Shown: positions 41,176 to 49,295 of the stretch, in pieces
Layout of the letters: every line of letters begins with the position of its first letter
How positions within the stretch are numbered: the stretch's first letter is position 1
Source of the DNA: Candidatus Roizmanbacteria bacterium UBA6242
Lineage (GTDB): Bacteria; Patescibacteriota; Microgenomatia; UBA1406; GWC2-37-13
Direction of reading: 5' to 3'
DNA length: 51,407 nt
Assembly: GCA_002440905.1 (NCBI GenBank)
Contig: DJWA01000024.1
Coordinates: forward strand, 4,580 to 55,986
Notes under the pieces: model-generated
Seen by the model: the letters and a program-made list of their open reading frames with translations, nothing else
What the model was told of the DNA's origin: nothing
The model's database searches: none
Position numbers and translations under genes: made by a program

Positions 41176-42051
41176 ATGAAAATAGACGGCGCCAAAATAG
41201 CCTCCTATCTCCAAAAAGTCCTCAAGAAGGAAGTTTCTAAAATCAAAAAAAACAAACCCCATTTGGTCGTTTTCTTGGCTAAAGCAGATAGTGATCAAGT
41301 ATCTTTTGTAAAGATAAAGTCCAAGCTTGCCCAGAAAATCGGAGTCGGCTTTGAGCTTATAAAATACGAAAAACCACCCCAGTTTATTAAGTTCGCAACC
41401 GCCATAAGAGAAAGGTCCCATGCCGAAAAAACAACCGGCGTCATAATCCAGCAACCTCTTCCTTCAAATCTAGCAACCGACAGTATCTATAACTATATTC
41501 CGGACCTCAAGGAAATTGAAGGCGTCAAGAAAAAGTCACCCTTCTGTTCGCCAATCGGTTTGGCAGTATTGACCGTCATGAAATTCATATACGGCAAAGG
41601 CAAATATACACCCGATCTATTCGTTGATATCAACCGTGACCGGGTATTTTTTAAGAAACTTTTCAAAAATAAAAGGGTTGTCTTGGTCGGGAGGGGAATC
41701 ACTGGAGGCAGGCCCATAGGCAAGATGCTGACCGAGGCGAAAATTAATTACATAAGTCTCAATTCCAAAACCCCGAGTCCCGAATCCTACTTTCAAAACG
41801 CCGATCTGATAATAACCGCAGTCGGGCACAAGGTGATTGAGCCTTCAATGCTTAAACCCGGTGTCGTTTTGATAAACGTCGGCATGAGAACCGATGGCGG
41901 TAAATTAAAAGGGGACTACGAAGAATCGGAGATCAAAAACATTGCCTCGTCCTACACTCCGACTCCGGGAGGCGTTGGACCCATAGACGTCGTTTATCTT
42001 TACAAAAATCTTATTGACGCAACAAATCTCCAACACAAGAAGGTAAAATAA
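41176..42051 (+). CDS. folD: Methylenetetrahydrofolate dehydrogenase/cyclohydrolase
   Basis: This is a 291-residue bifunctional one-carbon enzyme. The catalytic Lys region reads SDQVSFVKIKSKLAQKIGV, with Phe where most FolD enzymes have Tyr. GVIIQQPLP is diagnostic; FCSPIG replaces PCTP.G; the NADP-binding loop is VGRGITGGRPIG; and the end YTPTPGGVGPIDVVYL is typical. It is somewhat divergent but all motifs are recognisable. A TATAAT box ends 9 bases before the ATG, and miaA follows after 4 bases. Confidence 0.92.
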   Translation: MKIDGAKIASYLQKVLKKEVSKIKKNKPHLVVFLAKADSDQVSFVKIKSKLAQKIGVGFELIKYEKPPQFIKFATAIRERSHAEKTTGVIIQQPLPSNLATDSIYNYIPDLKEIEGVKKKSPFCSPIGLAVLTVMKFIYGKGKYTPDLFVDINRDRVFFKKLFKNKRVVLVGRGITGGRPIGKMLTEAKINYISLNSKTPSPESYFQNADLIITAVGHKVIEPSMLKPGVVLINVGMRTDGGKLKGDYEESEIKNIASSYTPTPGGVGPIDVVYLYKNLIDATNLQHKKVK

Positions 42052-42055
42052 TAGA

Positions 42056-42913
42056 ATGAATCTTATCGTCATTACCGGCCAAACGGCTACCGGCAAAACC
42101 GCACTGGCGGTTGAATTGGCCAAAAAATACGACGGCGAACTCATAAACTTTGATTCCCGCCAAATCTATAAACATCTGGATATCATAACCGGCAAAGACC
42201 TACCAACATCCCAGATACACCTTTACGACATCGTCACTCCCGATAAATATTTCTCGTCTTTCGATTATGTTGAAAAAGCCCGACCCCTCATTGAGGAGAT
42301 AAAATCAAGGGGTAAGACTCCGATTCTAGTCGGGGGCACCTATTTGTATCTCAAGCATCTCCTTTACGATTTCGATGTCAAAGTACCGCCAAACTTTGCC
42401 CTGCGGGATATATTGAATGTAAAAACGGTCGATGAGCTTCAAACGCAGCTTAAGAAGTTAAGCCATGATGAACTTGATGGTATGAACAATAGCGACAAAA
42501 ACAACCCAAGAAGATTAATCAGGCGTATTGAGATATTGAGCCAGTCAACAAGTGACGAAAAACCAAAAATAACAAGAAAAAATGAAGGTCACTTAAACAA
42601 GCTTGGAGTTACATCCTACATCGGGATACGATATCTTAATCGCGATGACTTGGCAAAAGCTATAAATACCCGGGTCAAAAAAAGAATTGAACAAGGCGCG
42701 GTTTTGGAAGTTAAGGGATTACTTGATAAAGGTTATAAGGGCAGCGACCCCGGAATGAAAACCATTGGCTACCAGGAGTTGATAAAATACATAAAAGGGG
42801 ATATCGGATTTGATCAGGCAATTGAAGAATGGACAAATCACGAGATCCAATACGCCAAAAGGCAGTACACTTTTATGAAGAAGGATAATAATATTAGTTG
42901 GAGAAACATATGA
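42056..42913 (+). CDS. miaA: tRNA dimethylallyltransferase
   Basis: This 285-residue enzyme adds the isopentenyl group to A37 of tRNAs reading U-starting codons. The P-loop GQTATGKT (about 7-14), FDSRQIYKHLDIITGKD, VGGTYLYLKHLLY and the C-terminal GYQELIKY and EIQYAKRQYTF are all present. It needs dimethylallyl diphosphate; no isoprenoid genes are in this window, and dxr is absent from its usual site. Its TGA overlaps the ATG of the next gene (ATGA). Confidence 0.95.
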   Translation: MNLIVITGQTATGKTALAVELAKKYDGELINFDSRQIYKHLDIITGKDLPTSQIHLYDIVTPDKYFSSFDYVEKARPLIEEIKSRGKTPILVGGTYLYLKHLLYDFDVKVPPNFALRDILNVKTVDELQTQLKKLSHDELDGMNNSDKNNPRRLIRRIEILSQSTSDEKPKITRKNEGHLNKLGVTSYIGIRYLNRDDLAKAINTRVKKRIEQGAVLEVKGLLDKGYKGSDPGMKTIGYQELIKYIKGDIGFDQAIEEWTNHEIQYAKRQYTFMKKDNNISWRNI

Positions 42914-43392
42914 ACGCTATACCAACCGAAATAGCTATTAAAGTTCCAATAAGCGTAAATAAGCTGACACAGGCTGTTAAACCTAACGGTGCCGAAGTCC
43001 ATGTTAGTGATAAAAGTCTGCTAAGAGGTGGAGATGTTTTCTTGCCCAAAGATACTCCAGATAACGCCCGCGTGGCGATTGTCATGGACGATACGATGGG
43101 TAAAAGAGAGATTGTTGAATTTAAAGCTTTAAATACTGGAAATGGAATTGTTCTGGTAGACGAGACACTACCCATTATTAGAACCATATTAGATGAGAAA
43201 ATGCCAATAGGTCAAAAGATTGACCGATCGATTACAGATGCTGGTGATGAATTTGATTGGAGAGAAATTTCAGAACAAACATACGGAGTAGCTCTTAATA
43301 TGCCTGTCGGAAAAAACATTGTCGGGGGAGTAACGGTTGTATTCACATCAAAAACATTAAGCAATTACAAGAAGTCTTTAGGTTTCAGATAA
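42910..43392 (+). CDS. Hypothetical protein, AT-richer than its neighbours
   Basis: This 160-residue protein, starting MNAIPTEIAIKVPISVNKLT, is of unknown family. It has no membrane segment and looks beta-rich. The ATG at 42910 overlaps the miaA stop, suggesting coupling; a TTG start 12 bases earlier is less likely. By eye its codons are AT-richer than those of miaA, which could mean recent acquisition. Its 3' end overlaps the convergent riboflavin kinase gene by 15 bases. Confidence 0.55.
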   Translation: MNAIPTEIAIKVPISVNKLTQAVKPNGAEVHVSDKSLLRGGDVFLPKDTPDNARVAIVMDDTMGKREIVEFKALNTGNGIVLVDETLPIIRTILDEKMPIGQKIDRSITDAGDEFDWREISEQTYGVALNMPVGKNIVGGVTVVFTSKTLSNYKKSLGFR

Positions 43393-43752
43393 TTTTTTTA
43401 CCTCTTCAACATCCTTTTCTATTTGTCCGATCAACTCTCCAGGTGTATCAAATTTCCTAACTGTACGGATATATTTCAATATGTCAATTGTTATGGCTTT
43501 GTCATTAGTTTGGGGAGGGTTTTTTTCGTCAACATCAAGCAGATACACCTCACAAGATTTGAGGTCATCTTTAAAGGTGGGGGAGGGACCGTAATGCATT
43601 GCTCCCAAGTATTTGTTTTCTCCTAAATACAGATTTACACCGTATATTCCATAATCGAGATTTAATCCTTTCGGTATTTCAAGGTTTATGGTCGGAAATC
43701 CTAAGGTAGTGGCTCGGCCGCGACCCCTGATTTGATGGCTTTCGAATCTCAC
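43378..43752 (-). CDS. Stand-alone riboflavin kinase domain
   Basis: This 124-residue protein matches the C-terminal kinase half of RibF. GRGRATTLGFPTINLEIP carries the flavokinase PTxN signature, YGIYGVNLYLG follows, and EVYLLDVDE corresponds to the usual E.HLFDFD-type acidic stretch. It converts riboflavin to FMN. The N-terminal FMN adenylyltransferase domain of bifunctional RibF is absent and not encoded nearby, so FAD must be made elsewhere or acquired. Its start overlaps the stop of the upstream membrane protein by 4 bases, and the riboflavin transporter lies just across the divergent promoter. Confidence 0.85.
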   Translation of the reverse strand: MRFESHQIRGRGRATTLGFPTINLEIPKGLNLDYGIYGVNLYLGENKYLGAMHYGPSPTFKDDLKSCEVYLLDVDEKNPPQTNDKAITIDILKYIRTVRKFDTPGELIGQIEKDVEEVKKLSET

Positions 43753-44084
43753 TTCTTAAATGTATAGGCAAAAATTTTTGACGAGTAGTAGAAAAGGGCA
43801 ATCACGGCCACCATTTGGGTCGGGGAGAAGACGTAACCGGTCAAAAGCATTACCGCAAAGATCGAAACATAAAGGATTATTGCTGCCAAATAGGCGGCGG
43901 ATCTTTTTTTTGCTACGAGCCGGTATGCGCCCCAGACAACGGATGCGAATATGGCATATAGAGTTGATGCTAACTGGGGAGTACCTCCGTCGATAGTCAA
44001 GTCACCGTTTCTTGATATGACAAAGTATAGCGTTACCATACCCAGGATAACCCAAATGAGATATTTGATAGTTTTCCTTTTCAC
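43749..44084 (-). CDS. Small membrane protein, about four helices
   Basis: This is a 111-residue protein with hydrophobic segments at about 8-24, 38-52, 63-82 and 86-105. The start codon is GTG at 44084. I do not recognise the family. It is translationally coupled to the riboflavin kinase (4-base overlap) and divergent from the FMN-riboswitch operon, so a link to flavin use is possible but unproven. Confidence 0.55.
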   Translation of the reverse strand: MKRKTIKYLIWVILGMVTLYFVISRNGDLTIDGGTPQLASTLYAIFASVVWGAYRLVAKKRSAAYLAAIILYVSIFAVMLLTGYVFSPTQMVAVIALFYYSSKIFAYTFKK

Positions 44085-44088
44085 AATA

Positions 44089-44107
44089 ATATGTTACCAT
44101 AACATAT
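44089..44107. repeat. Perfect inverted repeat in the divergent flavin promoter
   Basis: ATATGTTA (44089-44096) and TAACATAT (44100-44107) are separated by CCA. The site lies between the GTG-started membrane protein gene and the FMN riboswitch. It can supply -10 boxes on both strands or serve as an operator. Confidence 0.5.
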
Positions 44108-44228
44108 ATCTTTCGGGGTGTTTGCGTAATTCAAGATCGGAAGTATACTCTTCGACCCTGGTAAATTACCGGGGACGACCGGGTGGAATTCCCGGAGCGA
44201 CCGTTAAAGTCGGGAGGAAAGAAAGATA
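44107..44228 (+). promoter_or_regulatory. FMN riboswitch (RFN element)
   Basis: P1 is perfect: TATCTTTC (44107-44114) pairs with GAAAGATA (44221-44228). Inside are the conserved RFN blocks in order: CTTTCGGGGTG, GATCGGAAGTAT, GACCCTGGT, GGTGGAATTCCCGG, GCGACCGTTAAAGTCGGGAGG. Binding of FMN is expected to favour the terminator at 44263-44284 and switch off the transporter operon. A TAATAT box at 44087-44092 would place the transcript start just before P1. Confidence 0.9.
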
Positions 44229-44262
44229 CAAAAGCCGTATTAACGTGGCTTATATTATTTAT

Positions 44263-44284
44263 TACCCCGAAAGGGGTATTTTTT
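44263..44284 (+). terminator. Terminator of the FMN riboswitch
   Basis: TACCCC, a GAAA tetraloop and GGGGTA (44263-44278) are followed by six T (44279-44284) that directly touch the ATG of the S-component gene. The same hairpin could therefore also affect ribosome access to the start. Confidence 0.85.
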
Positions 44285-44866
44285 ATGATCAAGAATTCTT
44301 TTTCTGCCCGTGACCTGGCGATAGCTGCGGGTTTAACCGCTTTTTCGGCTGTAGTCCAGCTTATCCATATTGGCTACCAGTCGCCCCAGTTTGGTATGTG
44401 GATAGACATAGTCGCCGTCACTTGGCTTATGGCGTTTTTTCTTTTTGGTATGAGGATGTCATTTCTAGTCTCCTTGGGAGGCGCCCTTGTTATTACTCTT
44501 TTCGCGCCTGATACCTGGCTTGGTGCCAGCATGAAATGGGTTGCCAGTTTTCCGATGTGGTTTATCTTGGCGGCTTTCCTTCTTATAATCAAGAAGCCAA
44601 TTTCGCATTATTCGCGCTTCAGAAATCTCATTTTGCCCGTTTCTTTAGCATTGGTCTTGCGAACTCTTTTTGTCATTCCCTTGAACTATTATTATGCTAT
44701 CCCCATCTGGACCGGTATGACACCCGAGCAGGCGATAGCGGCTATTCCATGGTACATAATTGCTCTTTTCAACATTGTCCAAGGGTTAGTTGACGTTACT
44801 TTCGCCTGGGTACTCGTTAATAAATTCAGGCTGAACCGTTTCTCTCACTGGAAAAAAGACATATGA
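44285..44866 (+). CDS. ECF transporter riboflavin-binding S component (RibU-like)
   Basis: This is a 193-residue protein with about six membrane helices and the small-residue-rich ARDLAIAAGLTAFSAVV start seen in ECF S components. The FMN riboswitch ahead of it identifies riboflavin (or FMN) as the likely cargo; the sequence alone shows only an S-component-like protein. The ATG at 44285 is chosen because the riboswitch terminator ends at 44284. Its end overlaps ecfA by 4 bases. Confidence 0.82.
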   Translation: MIKNSFSARDLAIAAGLTAFSAVVQLIHIGYQSPQFGMWIDIVAVTWLMAFFLFGMRMSFLVSLGGALVITLFAPDTWLGASMKWVASFPMWFILAAFLLIIKKPISHYSRFRNLILPVSLALVLRTLFVIPLNYYYAIPIWTGMTPEQAIAAIPWYIIALFNIVQGLVDVTFAWVLVNKFRLNRFSHWKKDI

Positions 44867-45606
44867 AAAAAGGAATATTTTTTGACAAAGTTTCCCTGTC
44901 TTATACTGAAGGATTATTCCAGTTGAAAGACGTCGATCTTTTTATACCCCAAGGTTCATTTTTCGGAATTACCGGTATAAACGGCAGCGGTAAATCAACC
45001 TTAACTCTTCTTATAAACGGTCTTATACCGCACCAGATAAAAGCCGACATAAAGGGGAAGGTCTACGTCGACGGAGTCGCAACGATTTCAAAACCGGTAT
45101 CGTTTTTTGCCAACAAGGTCGGTATGGTATTCCAGAATCCCGACTTCATGCTTTTCAATCTAACGGTCAAGGAAGAGATAGAGTTCGGTCTCAAGAATTT
45201 GAATATCAATAATATGGAAGAGCGGGTCAAAAAAGCTTTGGAAATGGTCGGGATGGAAGGGTTTGAAGAACGCGACCCCCAAACGCTGTCCTTGGGCCAA
45301 AAGCAAAAGATCTGTCTGGCAGCCGTCCTGGCCCAGGACCCATCGTATATTGTTCTTGACGAGCCGGCGGCCATGCTTGACCACAAAAGTAGCCTCAAAC
45401 TCTTCCGCATTCTGGGCGACCTTAATCGGAAGGGTAAGACTATTGTTATTGTCGAACACGATACCGAATACCTGATGAAGTACGCCCACCAGATGATTGT
45501 CGTCGACCGGGGATCGATCATTGAGAAGGGGAGTCCAAACCAGGTTTTTTCCAAGAAAGAAAAATTAAGAAAAATCGGCATTAGAATTCCGGGCGAAAGA
45601 ATATGA
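44863..45606 (+). CDS. ecfA: ECF transporter ATPase
   Basis: This is a 247-residue ABC ATPase. Walker A is GINGSGKST (about 39-47), the Q-loop is VFQNPDFMLF, the signature is LSLGQKQK (instead of LSGGQ), Walker B is YIVLDEPAAMLD, and the switch His is in IVEHDTEY. Only one ATPase gene is present, so a homodimer probably replaces the usual EcfA1-EcfA2 pair. It overlaps the S component and ecfT by 4 bases each. Confidence 0.92.
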   Translation: MKKGIFFDKVSLSYTEGLFQLKDVDLFIPQGSFFGITGINGSGKSTLTLLINGLIPHQIKADIKGKVYVDGVATISKPVSFFANKVGMVFQNPDFMLFNLTVKEEIEFGLKNLNINNMEERVKKALEMVGMEGFEERDPQTLSLGQKQKICLAAVLAQDPSYIVLDEPAAMLDHKSSLKLFRILGDLNRKGKTIVIVEHDTEYLMKYAHQMIVVDRGSIIEKGSPNQVFSKKEKLRKIGIRIPGERI

Positions 45607-46163
45607 AGGAATTTCCGACATTATTAAAAATAATTTTACTTGTAGGATTGAGTTCTTTTTTCCTGACATCGTTCAATTTAATTTTGCTGTTATCGGCACT
45701 GATTTTATTGCTGATTGCGATATCGTCTACCCGAAGCCGCAAAAAAATCTACCCCCGGCTGAAAGCGCTAATTCCTGCCGGAATCTTGATTTTTGTTCTC
45801 CAGATTGCCTTTAGCCCGGGCGTGCCTTTAAATGACAAACTATTATTTTCATTGACGGTTTTTTCAAAACTAACCGTTGTCAGTCTGTTGGTTTTGTATT
45901 TCGTTTCAACTACATCACCCGCGAATATTGTTTCGTCGTTTTTCTTTCTTAATGAAGATATGAGATTGATGTTGACGATGACCTTTTATTTTATTCCCCT
46001 TATACTTGATGAAGCTTCCCAAATTATGGCTGTTCAGAAATCGCGCGGTTTAAAGAGTTTTTCGTGGAATTTGATGCCTTTGATTGTGCCTCTGCTTCAT
46101 CGGGTTTTTACTCGCGCACAAGCGTTATCTTTGACGATAATCTCAAGAGGATATCGGCATTAA
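45603..46163 (+). CDS. ecfT: ECF transporter transmembrane T component
   Basis: This 186-residue protein has about five membrane helices and the cytoplasmic coupling motifs expected of EcfT: AVQKSRGLK (A.RARG-like) and ALSLTIISRGYRH at the C-terminus (A...R.RG-like). It links the ATPase dimer to the S component. It is shorter than typical EcfT (about 260). Its end overlaps the convergent lepA gene by 4 bases. Confidence 0.88.
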   Translation: MKEFPTLLKIILLVGLSSFFLTSFNLILLLSALILLLIAISSTRSRKKIYPRLKALIPAGILIFVLQIAFSPGVPLNDKLLFSLTVFSKLTVVSLLVLYFVSTTSPANIVSSFFFLNEDMRLMLTMTFYFIPLILDEASQIMAVQKSRGLKSFSWNLMPLIVPLLHRVFTRAQALSLTIISRGYRH

Positions 46164-47881
46164 CCTTTCTTGTTGAAGAGATTGAAGAAGGCTTCCTTGG
46201 GGATTTCGACCCGTCCGATCATCTTCATTTTTTTCTTTCCCTCTTTCTGTTTCTCAAGAAGTTTCTTTTTCCGTCCCACATCCCCGGCGCCTATAACCTT
46301 GCCGCTTTTTATAAGGACGTCTTTCCGGAAAGGCGACAAACGTTCAGAGGCAATTATCTTGCCATGGTATGAGGCCTGAATCTTGACCTCGTACTGCTGG
46401 CGAGGAATAAGCTCCCTCAGCCTTTGGGTTATGAATCTTGCCTTCTCGAAGGATTTTTCCTTAACAACAATTTCCGAGAACTCTTCAACCGGGTCGCCGT
46501 TAAGAAGGACCATAAGTTTGGCGGCTTCGACTTTTTCGTACTTCAAAAACTCCCAGTCCAAAGACGCAAATCCCGAGGAAACGCTTTTCAGGTTGTCAAA
46601 AAAGTCTGACATCAGCTCCGACATCGGCATCTCATAACTCAACATTATTTTGTTTTTGTTGTCCATGGTCAGGAACTTTCCCCGGTAATTTTGAACCAGT
46701 TGCATGACGGCCCCGACGTACTCGTTGGGGGTGATGATCATTATCTTGACGTATGGCTCATAAAAAACCCCGTCCTCAATCTTGTATTCAACCTGTGGAG
46801 GGGTCAGGACAAGACTTAAATTAAATTCGCGCTCGAGTCTTTCCCTGACAACGTCTGCATGGAGAAGTCCAAGAAATCCCACCCTGAATCCGGCACCCAA
46901 AGCCTGGGAATAGACGCTGGCGAACTGGAGGGCGGAATCGTTAAGGTATAGTTTGTCCAAAGCTTTTTTCAAATTGAGGTAGTCGGCGGTTAGAGTCGGG
47001 AATACCGACGCGAAAACCATCGGCTGGACTTTCTTGTAACCGGGAAGGGGTGGGGACATGTCCTTGAAGTTCAGGATCGTGTCTCCCACATCCACCTGGT
47101 GGATGTCTTTGAGGTTGGTTACAAGATAGCCGATATTCCCATCAGTCAGACTTGGTTCGGGTATGAGGTCGGGCGAGAAAAATCCAACTTCAGACGTTTC
47201 AAATATGGCACCCGTCGCCGCCAACCTCATCTTCTGTCCGGCCTTCAATATTCCCTCAAATACGCGAACGAAGGTGATGACTCCGCGGTGGGAATCGTAA
47301 TAGGAATCGAAGATCAAGGCCTTTGTGTCATTTGTCTTTAGGTTCTTGGGTGGAGGAATCTTTTCAACGACCGCGTTAAGAAGTGTCTCAACACCGTGTC
47401 CGGTTTTGGCCGAGATCTCAAAAATCTGGTCGTTTGTAATGCCCAAGAAATCGACTAATTGTTTTTTGGTCGCTTCAACTTCGGCTGAAGGCAAATCAAT
47501 CTTGTTGACGGCGGCGATAATTTCCAGGTTTTTCTCGATGGCCTTATAGGCGTTAGCAATCGTTTGCGCCTGGATCCCCTGGGTGGCGTCAACCAATAGA
47601 ATCACGCCTTCAACCGAGGACAAGGTGCGATCGACTTCGTAGGAGAAGTCGACGTGTCCCGGGGTATCTATAAGGTTGAGGACGTATCCGTTGTACTTCA
47701 TGCGGACTGGCGCCAGTTTTATGGTGATGCCGCGCTCGCGGGATATGGGATTGCGGTCAAGCATCTGTTCGTCGTGGCGACCGGGGTCAACGACGTGGGT
47801 CATCTCCAATAACCTGTCAGCGAGCGTTGACTTTCCGTGATCTACATGGGCAATTATCGCAAAGTTTCTGATTTTATCCAT
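46160..47881 (-). CDS. lepA: Elongation factor 4 (LepA)
   Basis: This is a 573-residue translational GTPase. G1 is AHVDHGKSTLADRLL, G2 lies in ERGITIKL, G3 is DTPGHVDFSYEV, G4 is NKID and the G5 region is EISAKTGHGV. The EF4-specific C-terminal domain is present (KIIASERLSPFRKDVL, KVIGAGDVGRKKKLL, KQKEGKKKMK). It back-translocates or rescues stalled ribosomes. It follows pyk by 4 bases on the same strand. Confidence 0.96.
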   Translation of the reverse strand: MDKIRNFAIIAHVDHGKSTLADRLLEMTHVVDPGRHDEQMLDRNPISRERGITIKLAPVRMKYNGYVLNLIDTPGHVDFSYEVDRTLSSVEGVILLVDATQGIQAQTIANAYKAIEKNLEIIAAVNKIDLPSAEVEATKKQLVDFLGITNDQIFEISAKTGHGVETLLNAVVEKIPPPKNLKTNDTKALIFDSYYDSHRGVITFVRVFEGILKAGQKMRLAATGAIFETSEVGFFSPDLIPEPSLTDGNIGYLVTNLKDIHQVDVGDTILNFKDMSPPLPGYKKVQPMVFASVFPTLTADYLNLKKALDKLYLNDSALQFASVYSQALGAGFRVGFLGLLHADVVRERLEREFNLSLVLTPPQVEYKIEDGVFYEPYVKIMIITPNEYVGAVMQLVQNYRGKFLTMDNKNKIMLSYEMPMSELMSDFFDNLKSVSSGFASLDWEFLKYEKVEAAKLMVLLNGDPVEEFSEIVVKEKSFEKARFITQRLRELIPRQQYEVKIQASYHGKIIASERLSPFRKDVLIKSGKVIGAGDVGRKKKLLEKQKEGKKKMKMIGRVEIPKEAFFNLFNKKG

Positions 47882-47885
47882 AATG

Positions 47886-49295
47886 TTAGACTGAGAATAT
47901 CTTAAGAGTCGAAGTACCTCCCTTGACAGCCCAGTAATCTCCGTGGAGAACCAATAACGTTTCGTCTTTTTTTATGAGATTTTTTTTGGTGAGCATTTCT
48001 ATCGCCGCTCTTATATCTTTTTTGGTGACTTCATTCTTCAATACCGGTTTATGGATAAAGGTTTGGACTCCAAAATCAATACTCAGTGCGTCGGCAACGC
48101 TCTTTGAAGATACAAAAGTATATATGGGAAGGAGTGGTCTGTAACGGGAAATGAATCTGGCAGTAGCACCCGTTTGGGTAAAGACCAGAAAGCCGGCGAG
48201 GTTCTTTTTGTTTTTTAGATAGGAAAGATAAAGGTTGTAGGCTGACTCGCAAATAAGGTCGGCGTTCGTCTTTATCTCAAAATAGAAGGGCTTTTTGTCG
48301 GAAAGGTAGTTTTGGCTTTCGTTGAAGTGGAGTATATCGTTCATCATCGTCACCGATTTTTTTGGATATTTGCCGCTTGCAGTTTCAGCCGACAACATGA
48401 CGGCGTCCGTCAGATCGTAGAAAGCGTTGGCAACGTCTGAGACCTCAGCCCTAGTCGGATAAGGGTTCTCGACCATCGACTGGAGCATCTGGGTTGCCGT
48501 TATCACCGGGATTCCTTTTTTGAAGGCTTCCTTGATTATGTGTTTCTGGAAATACGGCACCTTTTCAAGGGAAATCTCAACCCCCAAGTCGCCCCGGGCA
48601 ACCATTAGGCCGTCGACCTCGTTTGTGATCTTTTCAAGATTATGGAGAGCCTTCTGGGTCTCGATCTTGGCTATTATTTTAGCGACGACTTTGTGTTTGG
48701 CCATTTCTGACTTTAAGTCTTTAACGTCTTTTTCGGATCTAACAAAAGATAAAGCGATGAAATCCACACCCGCTTGAGCGGCCATTTTTATGGCATCTAT
48801 GTCCCGCGATATGAGAGAGGGGACGGGAATGTCGCAACCCGGAATATTGAAGTTCTTTCGGTTTTTTATATATCCTGAGGAATATGATCGAAGCATCGGT
48901 TTGCCGTCATGGATCTCGACCTTGAAGCTCAAACTGCCGTCGTCGATTAAGACCCGCTGGTCTTTTGGAAGGTTCGAAATAATCTCGGGGTGGGAGACAA
49001 AAACGGCTCCTTCCTCAAGAGGAATAAGCTGGCCTTCCTCGACCTTAATCTCCGGTATCTTAATATTCACCCTAATCTCCGGCCCCTGAAGGTCAATCAT
49101 GACGCCAACGTTTGTGCCCAGTTTTTCGGCGGCCTTCCTGACTTCGCCGATTTTTTCTTTATGCCAATCGAGGGAGTTGTGTTTCAGGTTGAATCTAAAT
49201 ACGTCAACGCCAAGAGCTATAAGCTTTTCAATTTCAGAAACTGTCTCGCAGCTTGGGCCGATTGTGGCAACAATTTTTGTCAGTCTTTTTTTCAT
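47886..49295 (-). CDS. pyk: Pyruvate kinase
   Basis: This is a 469-residue glycolytic enzyme making ATP and pyruvate from phosphoenolpyruvate. TIGPSCETVSEIEKLI at the start, FRFNLKHNSLDWH, the active-site KIIAKIETQKALHNLEKI, MVARGDLGVEI, and PVITATQMLQSMVENPYPTRAEVSDVANA are all intact. The C-terminal allosteric domain is present. Note FNLKHN where FN.SHG is more common. It is co-transcribed with the upstream GT4 gene (4-base overlap) and lepA. Confidence 0.95.
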   Translation of the reverse strand: MKKRLTKIVATIGPSCETVSEIEKLIALGVDVFRFNLKHNSLDWHKEKIGEVRKAAEKLGTNVGVMIDLQGPEIRVNIKIPEIKVEEGQLIPLEEGAVFVSHPEIISNLPKDQRVLIDDGSLSFKVEIHDGKPMLRSYSSGYIKNRKNFNIPGCDIPVPSLISRDIDAIKMAAQAGVDFIALSFVRSEKDVKDLKSEMAKHKVVAKIIAKIETQKALHNLEKITNEVDGLMVARGDLGVEISLEKVPYFQKHIIKEAFKKGIPVITATQMLQSMVENPYPTRAEVSDVANAFYDLTDAVMLSAETASGKYPKKSVTMMNDILHFNESQNYLSDKKPFYFEIKTNADLICESAYNLYLSYLKNKKNLAGFLVFTQTGATARFISRYRPLLPIYTFVSSKSVADALSIDFGVQTFIHKPVLKNEVTKKDIRAAIEMLTKKNLIKKDETLLVLHGDYWAVKGGTSTLKIFSV

